A stretch of DNA of 42,324 nt from JASHVB01 sp049522565 (GCA_049522565.1 JBEKNT010000045.1:1-42324); one strand, 5' to 3'. Shown: positions 1 to 8,818, counted from the stretch's first letter. The notes: generated from the sequence alone by a model not told the origin. Translations and numbers: made by a program.

Positions 1-1
1 G

Positions 2-49
2 CTATCGGAATGGGCGAGCGACCCGGGCCTGCCGATGGAAACCGGCTGA
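2..49 (+). CDS. possible 3' end of an upstream gene
   Basis: Frame 2 reads a short hydrophilic tail (LSEWASDPGLPMETG) that ends at TGA 47-49, just before the palindromic repeat. The composition looks like a protein C-terminus, but only 15 residues are visible, so the family cannot be named. It could equally be chance. Confidence 0.25.
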   Translation, partial: LSEWASDPGLPMETG

Positions 50-54
50 GAAAG

Positions 55-172
55 AATCTCCCCCTCCCCTTTGAGGGAGGGGGTTGGGGGGAGGGGCCGG
101 TGGTTAGCATCGGTCGGAGCTCCAGCTCCGGGACCCTTCCCCCCGGCCCCCTCCCTCAAGGGGAGGGGGAGA
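55..172. repeat. G-rich palindromic repeat, family A, copy 1
   Basis: Two arms of about 37 bp form an imperfect inverted repeat around a central loop of roughly 35 bp. Each arm carries the pattern CCCCTCCCCTT-GAGGGAGGGGG-TTGGGGGGAGGGG or its complement. The same arm occurs at 42228-42270. It lies between an apparent upstream gene end and the 3' end of the flavoprotein gene, so the transcript could fold into a terminator-like hairpin, although no U-tract follows. Confidence 0.8.
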
Positions 173-187
173 ACATTACGATCGGCA

Positions 188-832
188 TCAATACAGCGTC
201 TGCCGCAGCCGTTCGGGATACGCGCGGTCGTATTGTTCGCCACCAAGCCGGCCGGCGGTGATGTCCCCGATGATCGTTCCCGTGCTCGGCAGCGAGCGAC
301 GGGAAACGTGCTTCTCCGGGTTCCATAGTTCCGAACGCACCAGCGCCTTCGGGCACTGGAAATACACACTCTCCACCGCCACCACGATGACCGAGCGCGG
401 CAACGTTCCGCGAAATTCGAAGCGCGCCAGCAGTTCGGGCGCCACCGAAATCGTTGCGCGACCGTTGACCCGTAGCGTCTCGCCAACCCCCGGGATCAGG
501 AACAGCAGCGCGACGCGCGGATCATGGATGATATTGCGCAGGCTGTCGGCGCGGTTGTTGCCGCGGCGATCGGGGATCAGCAGCGTGCGCTCGTCCGCGA
601 CATGCACGAACCCGGCGGGATCGCCGCGCGGCGACGCATCCATGCCGCCAGGTCCGCTTGTCGCCAGCACCATGAACGGCGAAGCGGCGATCATGGCGGC
701 GTAGTGCGGATGGACGAAATCGACTTCCTTGGCGATGGCGCCGGCCGAGGCCTCGCCATACAGCGTCACCAGCGTCGCCTCGTCGCGGATCACGTGGTCG
801 TCCGGCGCCGTGTTCACCGGCATCGCATCCAT
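188..832 (-). CDS. pyridoxamine 5'-phosphate oxidase-related FMN-binding protein
   Basis: Predicted 214-residue cytoplasmic flavoprotein of the PNPOx-like split-barrel fold (the group often named MSMEG_1061-like). The central region has the recognisable blocks ATSGPGGMDASPRGDPAG, LLIPDRRGNNRADSLRNI and VALLFLIPGVGETLRVNGRA, which in this family build the FMN phosphate and isoalloxazine pocket. The substrate is not known; relatives bind FMN or F420 and act as general oxidoreductases. ATG at 832 is chosen because AGGAGG lies 8 bases upstream; the frame stays open further upstream but runs antisense through the PPK2 gene. PPK2 ends 14 bp upstream on the same strand, so the two are probably co-transcribed. 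Confidence 0.85.
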   Translation of the reverse strand: MDAMPVNTAPDDHVIRDEATLVTLYGEASAGAIAKEVDFVHPHYAAMIAASPFMVLATSGPGGMDASPRGDPAGFVHVADERTLLIPDRRGNNRADSLRNIIHDPRVALLFLIPGVGETLRVNGRATISVAPELLARFEFRGTLPRSVIVVAVESVYFQCPKALVRSELWNPEKHVSRRSLPSTGTIIGDITAGRLGGEQYDRAYPERLRQTLY

Positions 833-846
833 TGCCTGGCCTCCTG

Positions 847-1809
847 TTACGCGTTTGCCCCGGTCTGCTTCAACGCCGGGTGCACCGTCTTGCTGAAGAT
901 ATGTTCGTCGTGGCCGATCACGTGCACCGACGCCCCGACGATCAGCGGGTCGGGCCCGGTGACGATACTGCGATCCTTCGCCGGATAGGGCAACAACGAC
1001 AGGAAATGCTGCATGCAGTTCAGCCGCGCGCGCTTCTTGTCGTCGGTCTTGACGATGGTCCAGGGCGCGTCGGCGGTATCGGTATAGAAGAACATCGCCT
1101 CCTTCGCCTCGGTGTACTGATCCCACTTTTCCATCGAAGCGCGGTCGATCGGCGACAGCTTCCACTGCTTCAACGGATCGCTCTCGCGTTCCGCAAACCG
1201 CCGCCGCTGCTCTTCGCGCGTTACCGAGAACCAGTATTTGACCAGACGAATGCCGGAGCGCACCAGCATCCGTTCCAGTTCCGGGCATTGCCGCATGAAT
1301 TCCAGGTACTCGCTGGGGGTGCAGAACCCCATCACGCGTTCGACGCCGGCGCGATTGTACCAGGAGCGGTCGAACAGCACGAGTTCTCCGGCCGCCGGCA
1401 GATGGCTGACATAGCGCTGGAAGTACCATTCGCTCTGCTCTCGCTCGGTCGGCTTTTGCAACGCCACCACGCGGGCAGTACGCGGGTTCATGTGCTCCAT
1501 GAAGCGCTTGATGGTGCCGCCCTTGCCGGCGCCGTCGCGGCCTTCGAACAGCACGACGAGGCGCTCGCCGCTTTCCGCGACCCAGTGCTGCGCCTTCAGC
1601 AGCTCGCGCTGCAATTGCAGCATGTGCTCCTCATAAGGCGCAGTGCGCATCGGGGTCTTGTAGGGATATTCGCCGGTTTCGAACAAACGGCGGATCGCCG
1701 CCGGGTCGTGACGCAGCCCGGCGATGTGCGCCGACGGCGCGGTTTCCGGTTCCGGCGGCGGCGGGGCCTCGCCGTTGGTCGGCGGGTGCGAGCCGTTCTT
1801 CTTCGCCAT
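847..1809 (-). CDS. ppk2: polyphosphate kinase 2
   Basis: Predicted 320-residue PPK2-family enzyme that transfers phosphate between polyphosphate and nucleotides (NDP or NMP), linking polyphosphate stores to the nucleotide pool. Walker A is visible at about residues 89-98 (EGRDGAGKGG), and the Walker B/lid region reads VLFDRSWYNRAGVE, followed by FCTPSEYLEF; these are hallmarks of the family. The first 30 residues are Pro/Glu-rich and probably disordered. ATG 1809 has GAGG about 9 bases upstream; an in-frame GTG at 1845 would add 12 residues. The gene is divergent from the CobW gene across a gap of about 58 bp and lies upstream of the PNPOx-like gene. Substrate class (ADP versus AMP) cannot be decided from sequence alone. 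Confidence 0.95.
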   Translation of the reverse strand: MAKKNGSHPPTNGEAPPPPEPETAPSAHIAGLRHDPAAIRRLFETGEYPYKTPMRTAPYEEHMLQLQRELLKAQHWVAESGERLVVLFEGRDGAGKGGTIKRFMEHMNPRTARVVALQKPTEREQSEWYFQRYVSHLPAAGELVLFDRSWYNRAGVERVMGFCTPSEYLEFMRQCPELERMLVRSGIRLVKYWFSVTREEQRRRFAERESDPLKQWKLSPIDRASMEKWDQYTEAKEAMFFYTDTADAPWTIVKTDDKKRARLNCMQHFLSLLPYPAKDRSIVTGPDPLIVGASVHVIGHDEHIFSKTVHPALKQTGANA

Positions 1810-1867
1810 GACACGCTGCCTCATTTGGATGATCGTGGCCGCCACACTAGGCTGAATCCGTCACGCA

Positions 1868-2887
1868 ATGGCAAACGGTCCGATGCTTCCTGTCTCGATC
1901 GTCACCGGATTCCTCGGCAGCGGCAAGACCACGCTGATCCGCCGCGTGCTGCGCGATCCGGTTTTCGCGCGCACCGCCGTGATCGTCAACGAGTTCGGCG
2001 AAATCGGTCTGGACCACGACCTTATCGCCTCCAGCGACGAGACACTGCTGGCGCTGACCACCGGCTGCCTGTGCTGCGCCGTGCGCAGCGACCTGGTGGC
2101 GACGCTGCTCGATCTGCGGGCGCGACGCGCGGCGGGCGAGATCGTCTTCGATCGGGTGCTGATCGAGACGTCCGGCCTGGCGGATCCCGCACCGATCCTG
2201 CATGCGCTGATGACCGATGCCGACGTGGCGCGGCAGCATCGGCTCGATACCGTACTGACCGTGGTGGACGCGCTGCACGGCGAGGGCGCGTTGGATCGTC
2301 ACCCCGAGGCGCGACGCCAGGCCGCGCTGGCCGATCGGCTGGTGCTGAGCAAGACGGATCTCGCCGGGCCGGCCGAAACGTTGCGAGCGCGCCTTGCCTT
2401 GTTGAACCCGGCAGCGCCGCTGCTGCTGGCGCCGCAGATCGTGCCCGCCGACTTGTTCAGCGGCGCGGATCCGGGAGCACGCGCCGCGCGCATGGCCACG
2501 TTGCCGGCGGCTCCGGCGCGCTCACCGTTCCAACGCGGGCAGCATAGCGACGGCGTCGAGACCTTCACGCTGCAACGCGGGCAGCCGGTGCCGGCGCTGG
2601 CGCTGACGCTGCTGCTACAGGCGCTGGCCGAGCATTGCGGTGCGCGTCTGTTGCGGCTGAAGGGGTTGGTGGATGTGGCGGAGATGCCGGGGCAGCCGGC
2701 GCTGATCCACGGGGTGCAGCACGTCTTCGCGCCGCCGGAGTTTCTCGCGCGTTGGCCATCGGCCGATCGCACCACGCGGCTGGTATTCATTACGCAAGGC
2801 GTGCCACCGCATTTTCCGGCCCGGCTGCTGGAGGCGATCGAAGCGGAAGTGCTGGAGGCGACGCGGGATGCCGCATCGGGGGCATGA
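1868..2887 (+). CDS. CobW/P47K-family GTP-binding metallochaperone
   Basis: Predicted 339-residue G3E GTPase of the COG0523 group, whose members insert or traffic metals (zinc, cobalt, nickel). Walker A GFLGSGKTT is at residues 14-22, and the metal-binding motif C-L-C-C is at residues 67-70 after GEIGLDHDL. The Walker B-like stretch is VLIETSGLADPAPI, and the guanine-specificity motif is LSKTDLAG. The C-terminal third matches the CobW_C domain (RLLRLKGLVDVAEMPGQPALIHGVQHVF). Nothing nearby identifies the metal client. A Zur or cobalamin element upstream would settle this, but none was recognised in the 58-bp divergent gap shared with ppk2. Confidence 0.93.
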   Translation: MANGPMLPVSIVTGFLGSGKTTLIRRVLRDPVFARTAVIVNEFGEIGLDHDLIASSDETLLALTTGCLCCAVRSDLVATLLDLRARRAAGEIVFDRVLIETSGLADPAPILHALMTDADVARQHRLDTVLTVVDALHGEGALDRHPEARRQAALADRLVLSKTDLAGPAETLRARLALLNPAAPLLLAPQIVPADLFSGADPGARAARMATLPAAPARSPFQRGQHSDGVETFTLQRGQPVPALALTLLLQALAEHCGARLLRLKGLVDVAEMPGQPALIHGVQHVFAPPEFLARWPSADRTTRLVFITQGVPPHFPARLLEAIEAEVLEATRDAASGA

Positions 2888-2935
2888 CGGACGCACTCCC
2901 TTGACGGGCCGTGTTGGTGCAAGCTGAATGAGCGC

Positions 2936-3865
2936 ATGCGCATTGTGATCATGGGGGCCGGCGGCCTCGGCGGCTATTTCGGCGCGCGGCTTGCCGCGGC
3001 GGGCAACGACGTGGCGTTCATTGCGCGCGGCGCACATTTGGCGGCGATCCGGAAGGACGGGCTGCGCGTGACCAGCGCGCTCGGCGACCTGCATCTGCGC
3101 GACGTGGTGGCGACCGACGATGCATCGACGCTGGCGCCGGCGGACGTGGTGATCATCGGCGTGAAGCTGTGGGATACCGAGGCGGCGGCGACCGCGGTGA
3201 AGCCGCTGGTGCGCCCGGGCAGCGCGGTCGTTTCGTTCCAGAACGGGGTCGGCAAGGACGACGTGCTGGCGGGTGTTCTCGGGCGCGCGGCGATCATCGG
3301 CGGCGTCGGCCAGATCGGCGTCGTCATCGCCAGTCCCGGCGTCATCGCCCATACCGGCACGATGGCGAAATTGATCTTCGGTGAGTTGGACAACCGGCGC
3401 TCGGCGCGGGTCGAGGCGTTGTATGCCGCCTGCACGGCTGCCGGCATCGATGCCGAGATCGCCGACGATATCGGCTTGGCGATCTGGCAGAAGTTCGTGT
3501 TCCTGGTTGGCATGTCGGCGGTGACCAGCACCATGCGCTCGTCGATCGGGCCGATCCGCGCCAATCCACAGGCGCGCGGCTTCCTGTTGGACGTGGTGCG
3601 CGAGGCGGTTGCGGTCGGGCGCGCGATGGGCGTGGCGCTGCCGGAGGATTATGCCGAGCGGCGAATGGCGTTCATCGACACGTTGCCGCCGCAGATGACC
3701 GCGTCGATGCAGGGCGACCTGGCGCGCGGCGGCCGGCTGGAGCTGCCGTGGCTGAGTGGCGCGGTGGTGGACCTGGGCGCGCCGGTCGGCGTGGCGACGC
3801 CGCTGAATCGCGCGGTGCGGGATGTGCTGGCGCTGTATGTGGACGGGAGTCCCTCTCCCGCTTAG
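2936..3865 (+). CDS. panE: 2-dehydropantoate 2-reductase
   Basis: Predicted 309-residue NADPH-dependent ketopantoate reductase (pantothenate/CoA synthesis) or a close paralogue. The Rossmann motif GAGGLGGYFG sits at residues 7-16. The middle contains VVSFQNGVGKDD, typical of the ApbA/PanE N-domain, and IWQKFVFLVGMSAV, which carries the conserved catalytic Lys of the C-domain; the late segment ASMQGDLARGGRLELPWLSGAVV is also typical. It is single-copy here with no pan neighbours, so it may instead be one of the many PanE-like 2-oxoacid reductases. The last residues (PSPA) and the stop codon lie inside a palindromic repeat shared with the convergent sulfatase gene. Confidence 0.9.
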   Translation: MRIVIMGAGGLGGYFGARLAAAGNDVAFIARGAHLAAIRKDGLRVTSALGDLHLRDVVATDDASTLAPADVVIIGVKLWDTEAAATAVKPLVRPGSAVVSFQNGVGKDDVLAGVLGRAAIIGGVGQIGVVIASPGVIAHTGTMAKLIFGELDNRRSARVEALYAACTAAGIDAEIADDIGLAIWQKFVFLVGMSAVTSTMRSSIGPIRANPQARGFLLDVVREAVAVGRAMGVALPEDYAERRMAFIDTLPPQMTASMQGDLARGGRLELPWLSGAVVDLGAPVGVATPLNRAVRDVLALYVDGSPSPA

Positions 3866-3942
3866 CGGGAGCGGTCAGGTCAGGGCGCTATGGGGCGCAC
3901 GATGCACCCTCACCCTGCCCTCTCCCGCTATGCGGGAGAGGG
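3851..3942. repeat. palindromic repeat, family B; likely bidirectional terminator
   Basis: Two small hairpins (CCCTCTCCCGC-loop-GCGGGAG type) are joined by a linker with CACCCTCACCCTGC. The element spans the convergent 3' ends of panE and the sulfatase gene. The second hairpin is followed on the + strand by TTTTG, as in a weak intrinsic terminator. Both flanking stop codons lie within it. Relatives are at 9980-10035 and 26718-26828. Confidence 0.8.
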
Positions 3943-5544
3943 TTTTGCCTGCGCAAGTTCCGCCTGGTCCCAGAACCCGATGACGATGCCGGCCTTCAAC
4001 TGCGTCGCCTCGCTGTAGGCGGCGATGCGGGCATCCGGCATGGTGATGCGGTTGTGGTCACGCAAAGACCAGTCCAGCAGCGCATCTTTCAGCCGCGCGC
4101 ATTCGCCGGCGCAGGCCGGATCGGCGCCACGGTCGTGCAATTCCTGTGGATCGGCGGCGAGATCGTACAGCATCGGCCGGAAGCCCGTGGCGTGGATGTA
4201 TTTCCAGCGGCCGTCGAACACCATGTAGAGGCGCGATGCATCGACCGGGGTTCCCAGCGTGCGGCGCGCCGGCATCATGGCATAGTCGTATTCCGAAAAC
4301 GCAAAGCGCCGCCAGTCCGCGGGATGCTCGCCATGCAGCAACGGCTGCAATGCGCGACCCTCGATAACGTGCGATTTCGGCGTGCCGCCGAAGCAGCGGA
4401 TGAAGGTCGGCGCGAGGTCGATCGCCTCCACCAGTGCGTCGCTCGCGGTGCCGCGCGAGGCATCGGCGTGTGGCGACGGGTCCACCACGATCAGCGGAAT
4501 CTTCGCAGAGCAATCGTGGAACAGATCCTTTTCACCGAGCCAGTGGTCGCCGAGATAGTCGCCATGATCGGAGGTGAACACCAGCATCGTGCTGTCCAGC
4601 AGCCTGCGTTCGGCGAGGAACCGCGTCAGCACGCCGATCTGGTCGTCGATCTGCTTGATCAGCCCCATATAGGCGGGAATCACCCGTGCCCGCACCGCAT
4701 CGCGCGAGAAATTGCATGACACGCGCGCCGCCATGAACGCGCCGTACACCGGATGCGGATCGCGCCGTTCCGCTTCCGACCGCACCGGCGGGATGATGTC
4801 CGCCGCGCCGTACATCGCGTGATACGGCGCCGGCGCGATGTACGGCCAGTGCGGCTTGATATAGGAAAGATGCAGGCACCACGGCCGTCCATCCGCTGCC
4901 GCGCCGTCGATGAACGCCATGGCGCGACGGGTCATGTACGGGGTTTCGGCATGTTCCTCCGGCACGCGCGCCGGCTTGTCGGCATGCTCCAGCAGCCAGC
5001 CGTTCAGCAGCTTGCCATCCGCAGCTTCGCCGGAATTGGCCCATTGCTCCCACGGATTGGTGCCCCCGAAGCCGTGCGTCCGCAGGTAGTCGTCATAGGG
5101 CACACGCGGCGACGGATCGGGGTTCAGGCCGTCGTCGCGCTCGAACGGTTCGAATCCGCATTCCGCAACCTGCACGCCGAGCGACGACGCCGGATCGATG
5201 CCCAGGCGCCGCATGCCCTCGACATCGGCGGCCATGTGCGTCTTGCCGACCAGCACGTTGCGCACGCCAAGCTCGGCCAGGTGGTCGCCGAGCGTGGGCT
5301 CGCCGATGCGCAACGGAAAGCGGTTCCAGTTGGCGCCGTGGCTGCGCATATAGCGGCCGGTATAGAAGCTCATGCGCGACGCACCGCAGACCGGCGATTG
5401 CACATAGGCGCGGGTGAAGCGCACGCCGCGCTTCGCCAGCGCATCGATATGCGGCGTATGCAGATACGGATGACCGTAACAACCCAGGTAATCGAACCGG
5501 AGCTGGTCGCACATGATCCACAGGATGTTTCGGACGCTGGCCAT
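3928..5544 (-). CDS. Cys-type sulfatase family hydrolase
   Basis: Predicted 538-residue cytoplasmic type I sulfatase / phosphonate monoester hydrolase relative that cleaves sulfate or related esters. The metal-site Asp is at residue 13 (MCDQLRFDYLG). The formylglycine motif C-G-A-S-R starts at Cys53 and continues MSFYTGR; it needs conversion by a formylglycine-generating enzyme that is not in this window. A second metal motif TSDHGDYLGDHWLGEKD follows in the middle third. No signal peptide is seen. It starts 3 bp after the stop codon of the TSUP exporter gene, suggesting one mRNA in which released sulfite or sulfate is exported. Its C-terminal PSPA and stop come from repeat family B. Substrate unknown; phosphonate, choline sulfate and aryl sulfate are all possible. 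Confidence 0.9.
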   Translation of the reverse strand: MASVRNILWIMCDQLRFDYLGCYGHPYLHTPHIDALAKRGVRFTRAYVQSPVCGASRMSFYTGRYMRSHGANWNRFPLRIGEPTLGDHLAELGVRNVLVGKTHMAADVEGMRRLGIDPASSLGVQVAECGFEPFERDDGLNPDPSPRVPYDDYLRTHGFGGTNPWEQWANSGEAADGKLLNGWLLEHADKPARVPEEHAETPYMTRRAMAFIDGAAADGRPWCLHLSYIKPHWPYIAPAPYHAMYGAADIIPPVRSEAERRDPHPVYGAFMAARVSCNFSRDAVRARVIPAYMGLIKQIDDQIGVLTRFLAERRLLDSTMLVFTSDHGDYLGDHWLGEKDLFHDCSAKIPLIVVDPSPHADASRGTASDALVEAIDLAPTFIRCFGGTPKSHVIEGRALQPLLHGEHPADWRRFAFSEYDYAMMPARRTLGTPVDASRLYMVFDGRWKYIHATGFRPMLYDLAADPQELHDRGADPACAGECARLKDALLDWSLRDHNRITMPDARIAAYSEATQLKAGIVIGFWDQAELAQAKPSPA

Positions 5545-5547
5545 GCG

Positions 5548-6336
5548 TCAGAATACCAGCGTTCCTCCGACCACGGCCAGGGTGGCCGCCAGGAGCGGCC
5601 GCAGCACCCATTCCGGCACCCGCACGGCGAGCATGCTGCCCAGGATGATGCCGGGGATCGAGCCGCACAGCAGCGAGGTCAGCATCGGCAGGTTCACCGA
5701 ACCCAGGAACCAGTGTCCGATACCGGCGACCAGCGTCAGCGGCACGGCATGCGCGATATCCGAGCCGACGATGCGCGCCATCGGCAGTTTCGGGTACAGC
5801 AGCAGCAGGACGGTGACCCCGATCGCACCCGCGCCGACCGAGGAAATCGTCACCAGCACGCCGAGCACCGCGCCGGTCGCGACGGTGAGCGCAACGGTGG
5901 AACGCGGCGCGTATTCGCGCCCCCGGTTGCTGCCCATGGCGAGGAGGCGGTGACGGAACAGCAGCGCGAGCGCGGTGAACAGCAGCATCACGCCGAGCAA
6001 GGTGGAGATGACATGGGAGGCCGCGCGGCTGGACAGGTCGAAATGCGAGATCACCAGCAACGTCAGCGTGGTCGCCGGCACGCTGCCTGCGGCGAGGCGT
6101 GCGACGATGGGCCATTCCACGGTGTGGTTCGCGCCGTGCACGGCGGTGCCGACGGTTTTGGTGATGGACGCATAGAGCAAATCGGTGCCGACCGCGGCGG
6201 CGGGGTGAACGCCGAAGAGCAATACCAGGATTGGCGTCATCAGCGATCCGCCACCCACGCCGGTCTGCCCGACCAGCAGCCCGACGAAGAAACCGGAGAG
6301 AACAAAGAGCGGCTGAACGGACGAGAGGAAATGCAT
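5548..6336 (-). CDS. TSUP-family anion exporter (TauE/SafE)
   Basis: Predicted 262-residue inner-membrane protein with about eight hydrophobic segments. The first half-repeat carries GLLVGQTGVGGGSLMTPIL and FGVHPAAAVGTDLLYA, both characteristic of the TSUP (TauE/SafE) family, and the second half contains TISSVGAGAIGVTVLL. Family members export sulfite, sulfoacetate or other organosulfonates. ATG at 6336 is chosen: an upstream in-frame ATG at 6390 has no ribosome site, while GGAG lies about 12 bases before 6336. Its stop is 3 bp before the sulfatase start, which supports coupled function in sulfur ester breakdown. Confidence 0.9.
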   Translation of the reverse strand: MHFLSSVQPLFVLSGFFVGLLVGQTGVGGGSLMTPILVLLFGVHPAAAVGTDLLYASITKTVGTAVHGANHTVEWPIVARLAAGSVPATTLTLLVISHFDLSSRAASHVISTLLGVMLLFTALALLFRHRLLAMGSNRGREYAPRSTVALTVATGAVLGVLVTISSVGAGAIGVTVLLLLYPKLPMARIVGSDIAHAVPLTLVAGIGHWFLGSVNLPMLTSLLCGSIPGIILGSMLAVRVPEWVLRPLLAATLAVVGGTLVF

Positions 6337-6508
6337 GGACGACCGGATGCTCCGTGGTTGTCGGCCGATATCGCCGCCGTAGAATAGCATTTATGGTCGC
6401 GGCTTTCCCGTCCGGGCCAACTTATTTTGGTGTTCGCAATAACGTTGCGCACGGACCAGCGATAGGGGAAGAACGTTCTATGCGGGCGTGTGCGAGGAGA
6501 CGAAATTG

Positions 6509-8818
6509 ATGACCCGGCTTTCGGTAATCGGCGATGCACCAAAGCGCCGGGAAGACGCACGCTTTGTCACAGGTCACGGCGCGTATCTGGACGACCTGGT
6601 GTTCGAGGGATTGGCGCACGCCGTGGTACTGCGCTCGCCGCACGCGCATGCGCGGATCGCCGGCATCGACGCGGCGGCGGCGCGGGCGATGCCGGGCGTG
6701 CTGGCGGTGCTGACCGCGGATGACGGGGCGGCCGACGGCTTGCAGCCGATGCGGCCGACGGTGGAAGCCAATGTGCAGACGGGGGAACCGTTTGCCTTCG
6801 CACCGCAACCGCTTTTGGCGCGTGACAAGGTCCGCTATGCCGGCGAACCGGTCGCGCTGGCGATCGCGGGGACGCGTGCCGCGGCGCTGGACGCCGCCGA
6901 ACGCATTGTCGTGGACTACCAGCCGCTGCCGGCGGTCACCTCGGCTGCCGCCGCGGGCGCGCCGGGCGCACCCGAGCTTGCGTCGGAAGTTCCCGGCAAT
7001 GTCTGCATCGATTGGCACGCCGGCGACGCGGCCGCGGTGGCCGCCGCGTTCGCACGCGCCGCGCATGTCGTGGCGTTGCCGCTGGACAATCATCGTATCG
7101 TCACCAATCCGATGGAGCCGCGCGGCGCGGTCGGCACCTACGATGCGGCGCAGGGCCGCTATACGTTGTTCGTCTCGAGCCAGAACATTCACGGCAACCG
7201 CGACGCCACGGCGCGCTGGCTTGGTGTGCCGCCGGCGGCGGTGCGGTTTGTCGCGCCGGATGTCGGCGGCGGTTTCGGCGCGAAAAATTTCACCTATGCC
7301 GAGCATGCGCTGGTGCTGTGGGCGGCGAAACGCGTCGGGCGGCCGGTGAAGTGGATCGCCACGCGCGGCGAGGTCTTCGTGTCCGATCACCAGGCGCGCG
7401 ACCATGTGGCCGAGGCGGCGCTGGCGCTGGATGCGGCGGGCAACTTCCTGGCGTTGCGCGTCGCCAGCGTGGCCAATCTCGGCGCCTATATGGCCGGGGG
7501 CGCGGGTGCCGTGCAGACCAATCAGTATGTGCATCTGCCAGGCACGGTCTATGCAATTCCGGCGATCGCGCTGCACATCCGGGCGGTGCTGAGCAATACC
7601 ACGCCGATCGGCGTCACGCGCGGCCCCGGCTTCGCGGAAACGGTCAACATCATCGAGCGGCTGATCGACGCGGCGGCGCGGCAATGCGGCTTCGACCGCG
7701 CGGCATTGCGCCGCCGCAACTTTGTGCCCGCGGCGGCGATGCCGCTGACCAATGCGTTCGGTTTCTCGGTGGACAGCGGCGATTTTCCGGCGACGTTCGA
7801 CCGCGCGCTGGCGGTGGCGGATGTCGCCGGTTTCCCGGAGCGGCGCGCCGACAGCGCGGCGCGCGGCGTGTTGCGCGGCCTCGGCTTCGCCTACCACATC
7901 AAGGGCACCGGCGGTTCGCCGCACGAAAACGTCGATATCCGCTTCGAGGATGACGGCACGGTGTCGCTGATCACCGGCACGCAGACCATCGGGCAGGGGC
8001 ACGAGACGACGTTTCCGCAGATCCTCGCCGACCGGCTGGGCATTCCCAATGCGCTGATCCGGTTGCGGCAGGGCGACACGGATTTGATTCCGATGGGCGG
8101 CGGCCATGGCAGCTCGCGCGCCACCTATATGGGCGGCACGGCGATGTGGCGCGCGTCGGACACGATCATCGCCAAGGGCAAGCGCATCGCGGCGGAGGCG
8201 CTGGAAGCGGCGGACGCCGATATCGTCTTCGCCGACGGGAATTTCGCTGTCGTGGGCACCAACCGATCGATCGCTTTGCTGGACGTGGCGGCGCGGGCGC
8301 GCGCGGCGGGCGCACCGCTCGACACGTATCATGCGTGGACGCGCGAGCACATGACGTTTCCGAACGGCACCCACGTGGTGGAGGTCGAGGTCGATCGCGA
8401 CACCGGGCGCGTCGCGTTGGTGCGGCTGACGGCGGTGGACGATTACGGCGTGCTGGTCAATCCGATGGTTGCCGCCGGCCAGGCGCACGGCGCGATCGCG
8501 CAGGGCGTAGGGCAGGCGCTGGGCGAGCATGCGGCGTACGATCCGGTATCGGGGCAGTTGCTGACTGGCTCGTTCATGGACTATGCGCTGCCGCGCGCCG
8601 ATGATTTTCCGGGGTTCCGGCTGGAGTTCAACGGCACGCGCTGCACCACCAACCCGCTCGGCGTGAAGGGCTGCGGCGAGGCGGGGGCGGTGGCGCTGTT
8701 CCCGGCGATCAACAATGCAATTCTGGATGCGCTGGCGCCGCTGGGGGTGCGCGGCTTCGACGGGCCGGCGACGCCGTTCCACATCTGGCGGGCGATGCAG
8801 GCGGCCGTCAGCAAGTAA
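6509..8818 (+). CDS. xanthine dehydrogenase-family molybdopterin-binding large subunit
   Basis: Predicted 769-residue CoxL/XdhB-like subunit. The N-terminal hammerhead domain begins RREDARFVTGHGAYLDD. The cofactor site motif DVGGGFGAKN is at about residues 251-260, and the catalytic Glu of the GEAG motif is Glu724 (KGCGEAGAVALFPAINNAI). The substrate loop reads TRGPGFAE at about residue 369, unlike the AYxCSFR loop of true CO dehydrogenase, so CO oxidation is unlikely. ATG 6509 has GAGGAG 9-11 bases upstream; a GTG at 6488 is less likely. The 2Fe-2S small subunit and FAD medium subunit, normally adjacent, are absent on both sides, so it must borrow partners encoded elsewhere or work differently. 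Substrate (aldehyde, N-heterocycle or other) cannot be told. Confidence 0.93.
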   Translation: MTRLSVIGDAPKRREDARFVTGHGAYLDDLVFEGLAHAVVLRSPHAHARIAGIDAAAARAMPGVLAVLTADDGAADGLQPMRPTVEANVQTGEPFAFAPQPLLARDKVRYAGEPVALAIAGTRAAALDAAERIVVDYQPLPAVTSAAAAGAPGAPELASEVPGNVCIDWHAGDAAAVAAAFARAAHVVALPLDNHRIVTNPMEPRGAVGTYDAAQGRYTLFVSSQNIHGNRDATARWLGVPPAAVRFVAPDVGGGFGAKNFTYAEHALVLWAAKRVGRPVKWIATRGEVFVSDHQARDHVAEAALALDAAGNFLALRVASVANLGAYMAGGAGAVQTNQYVHLPGTVYAIPAIALHIRAVLSNTTPIGVTRGPGFAETVNIIERLIDAAARQCGFDRAALRRRNFVPAAAMPLTNAFGFSVDSGDFPATFDRALAVADVAGFPERRADSAARGVLRGLGFAYHIKGTGGSPHENVDIRFEDDGTVSLITGTQTIGQGHETTFPQILADRLGIPNALIRLRQGDTDLIPMGGGHGSSRATYMGGTAMWRASDTIIAKGKRIAAEALEAADADIVFADGNFAVVGTNRSIALLDVAARARAAGAPLDTYHAWTREHMTFPNGTHVVEVEVDRDTGRVALVRLTAVDDYGVLVNPMVAAGQAHGAIAQGVGQALGEHAAYDPVSGQLLTGSFMDYALPRADDFPGFRLEFNGTRCTTNPLGVKGCGEAGAVALFPAINNAILDALAPLGVRGFDGPATPFHIWRAMQAAVSK

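Noticed and set aside
832..2547. 571-codon + strand frame across ppk2 and the CobW gene
   Set aside because: It is antisense to ppk2 and out of frame in the CobW gene, with no motif or start signal.
6509..8818. Aerobic CO dehydrogenase large subunit
   Set aside because: The AYxCSFR loop that defines form I CoxL is absent, and coxM/coxS are missing.
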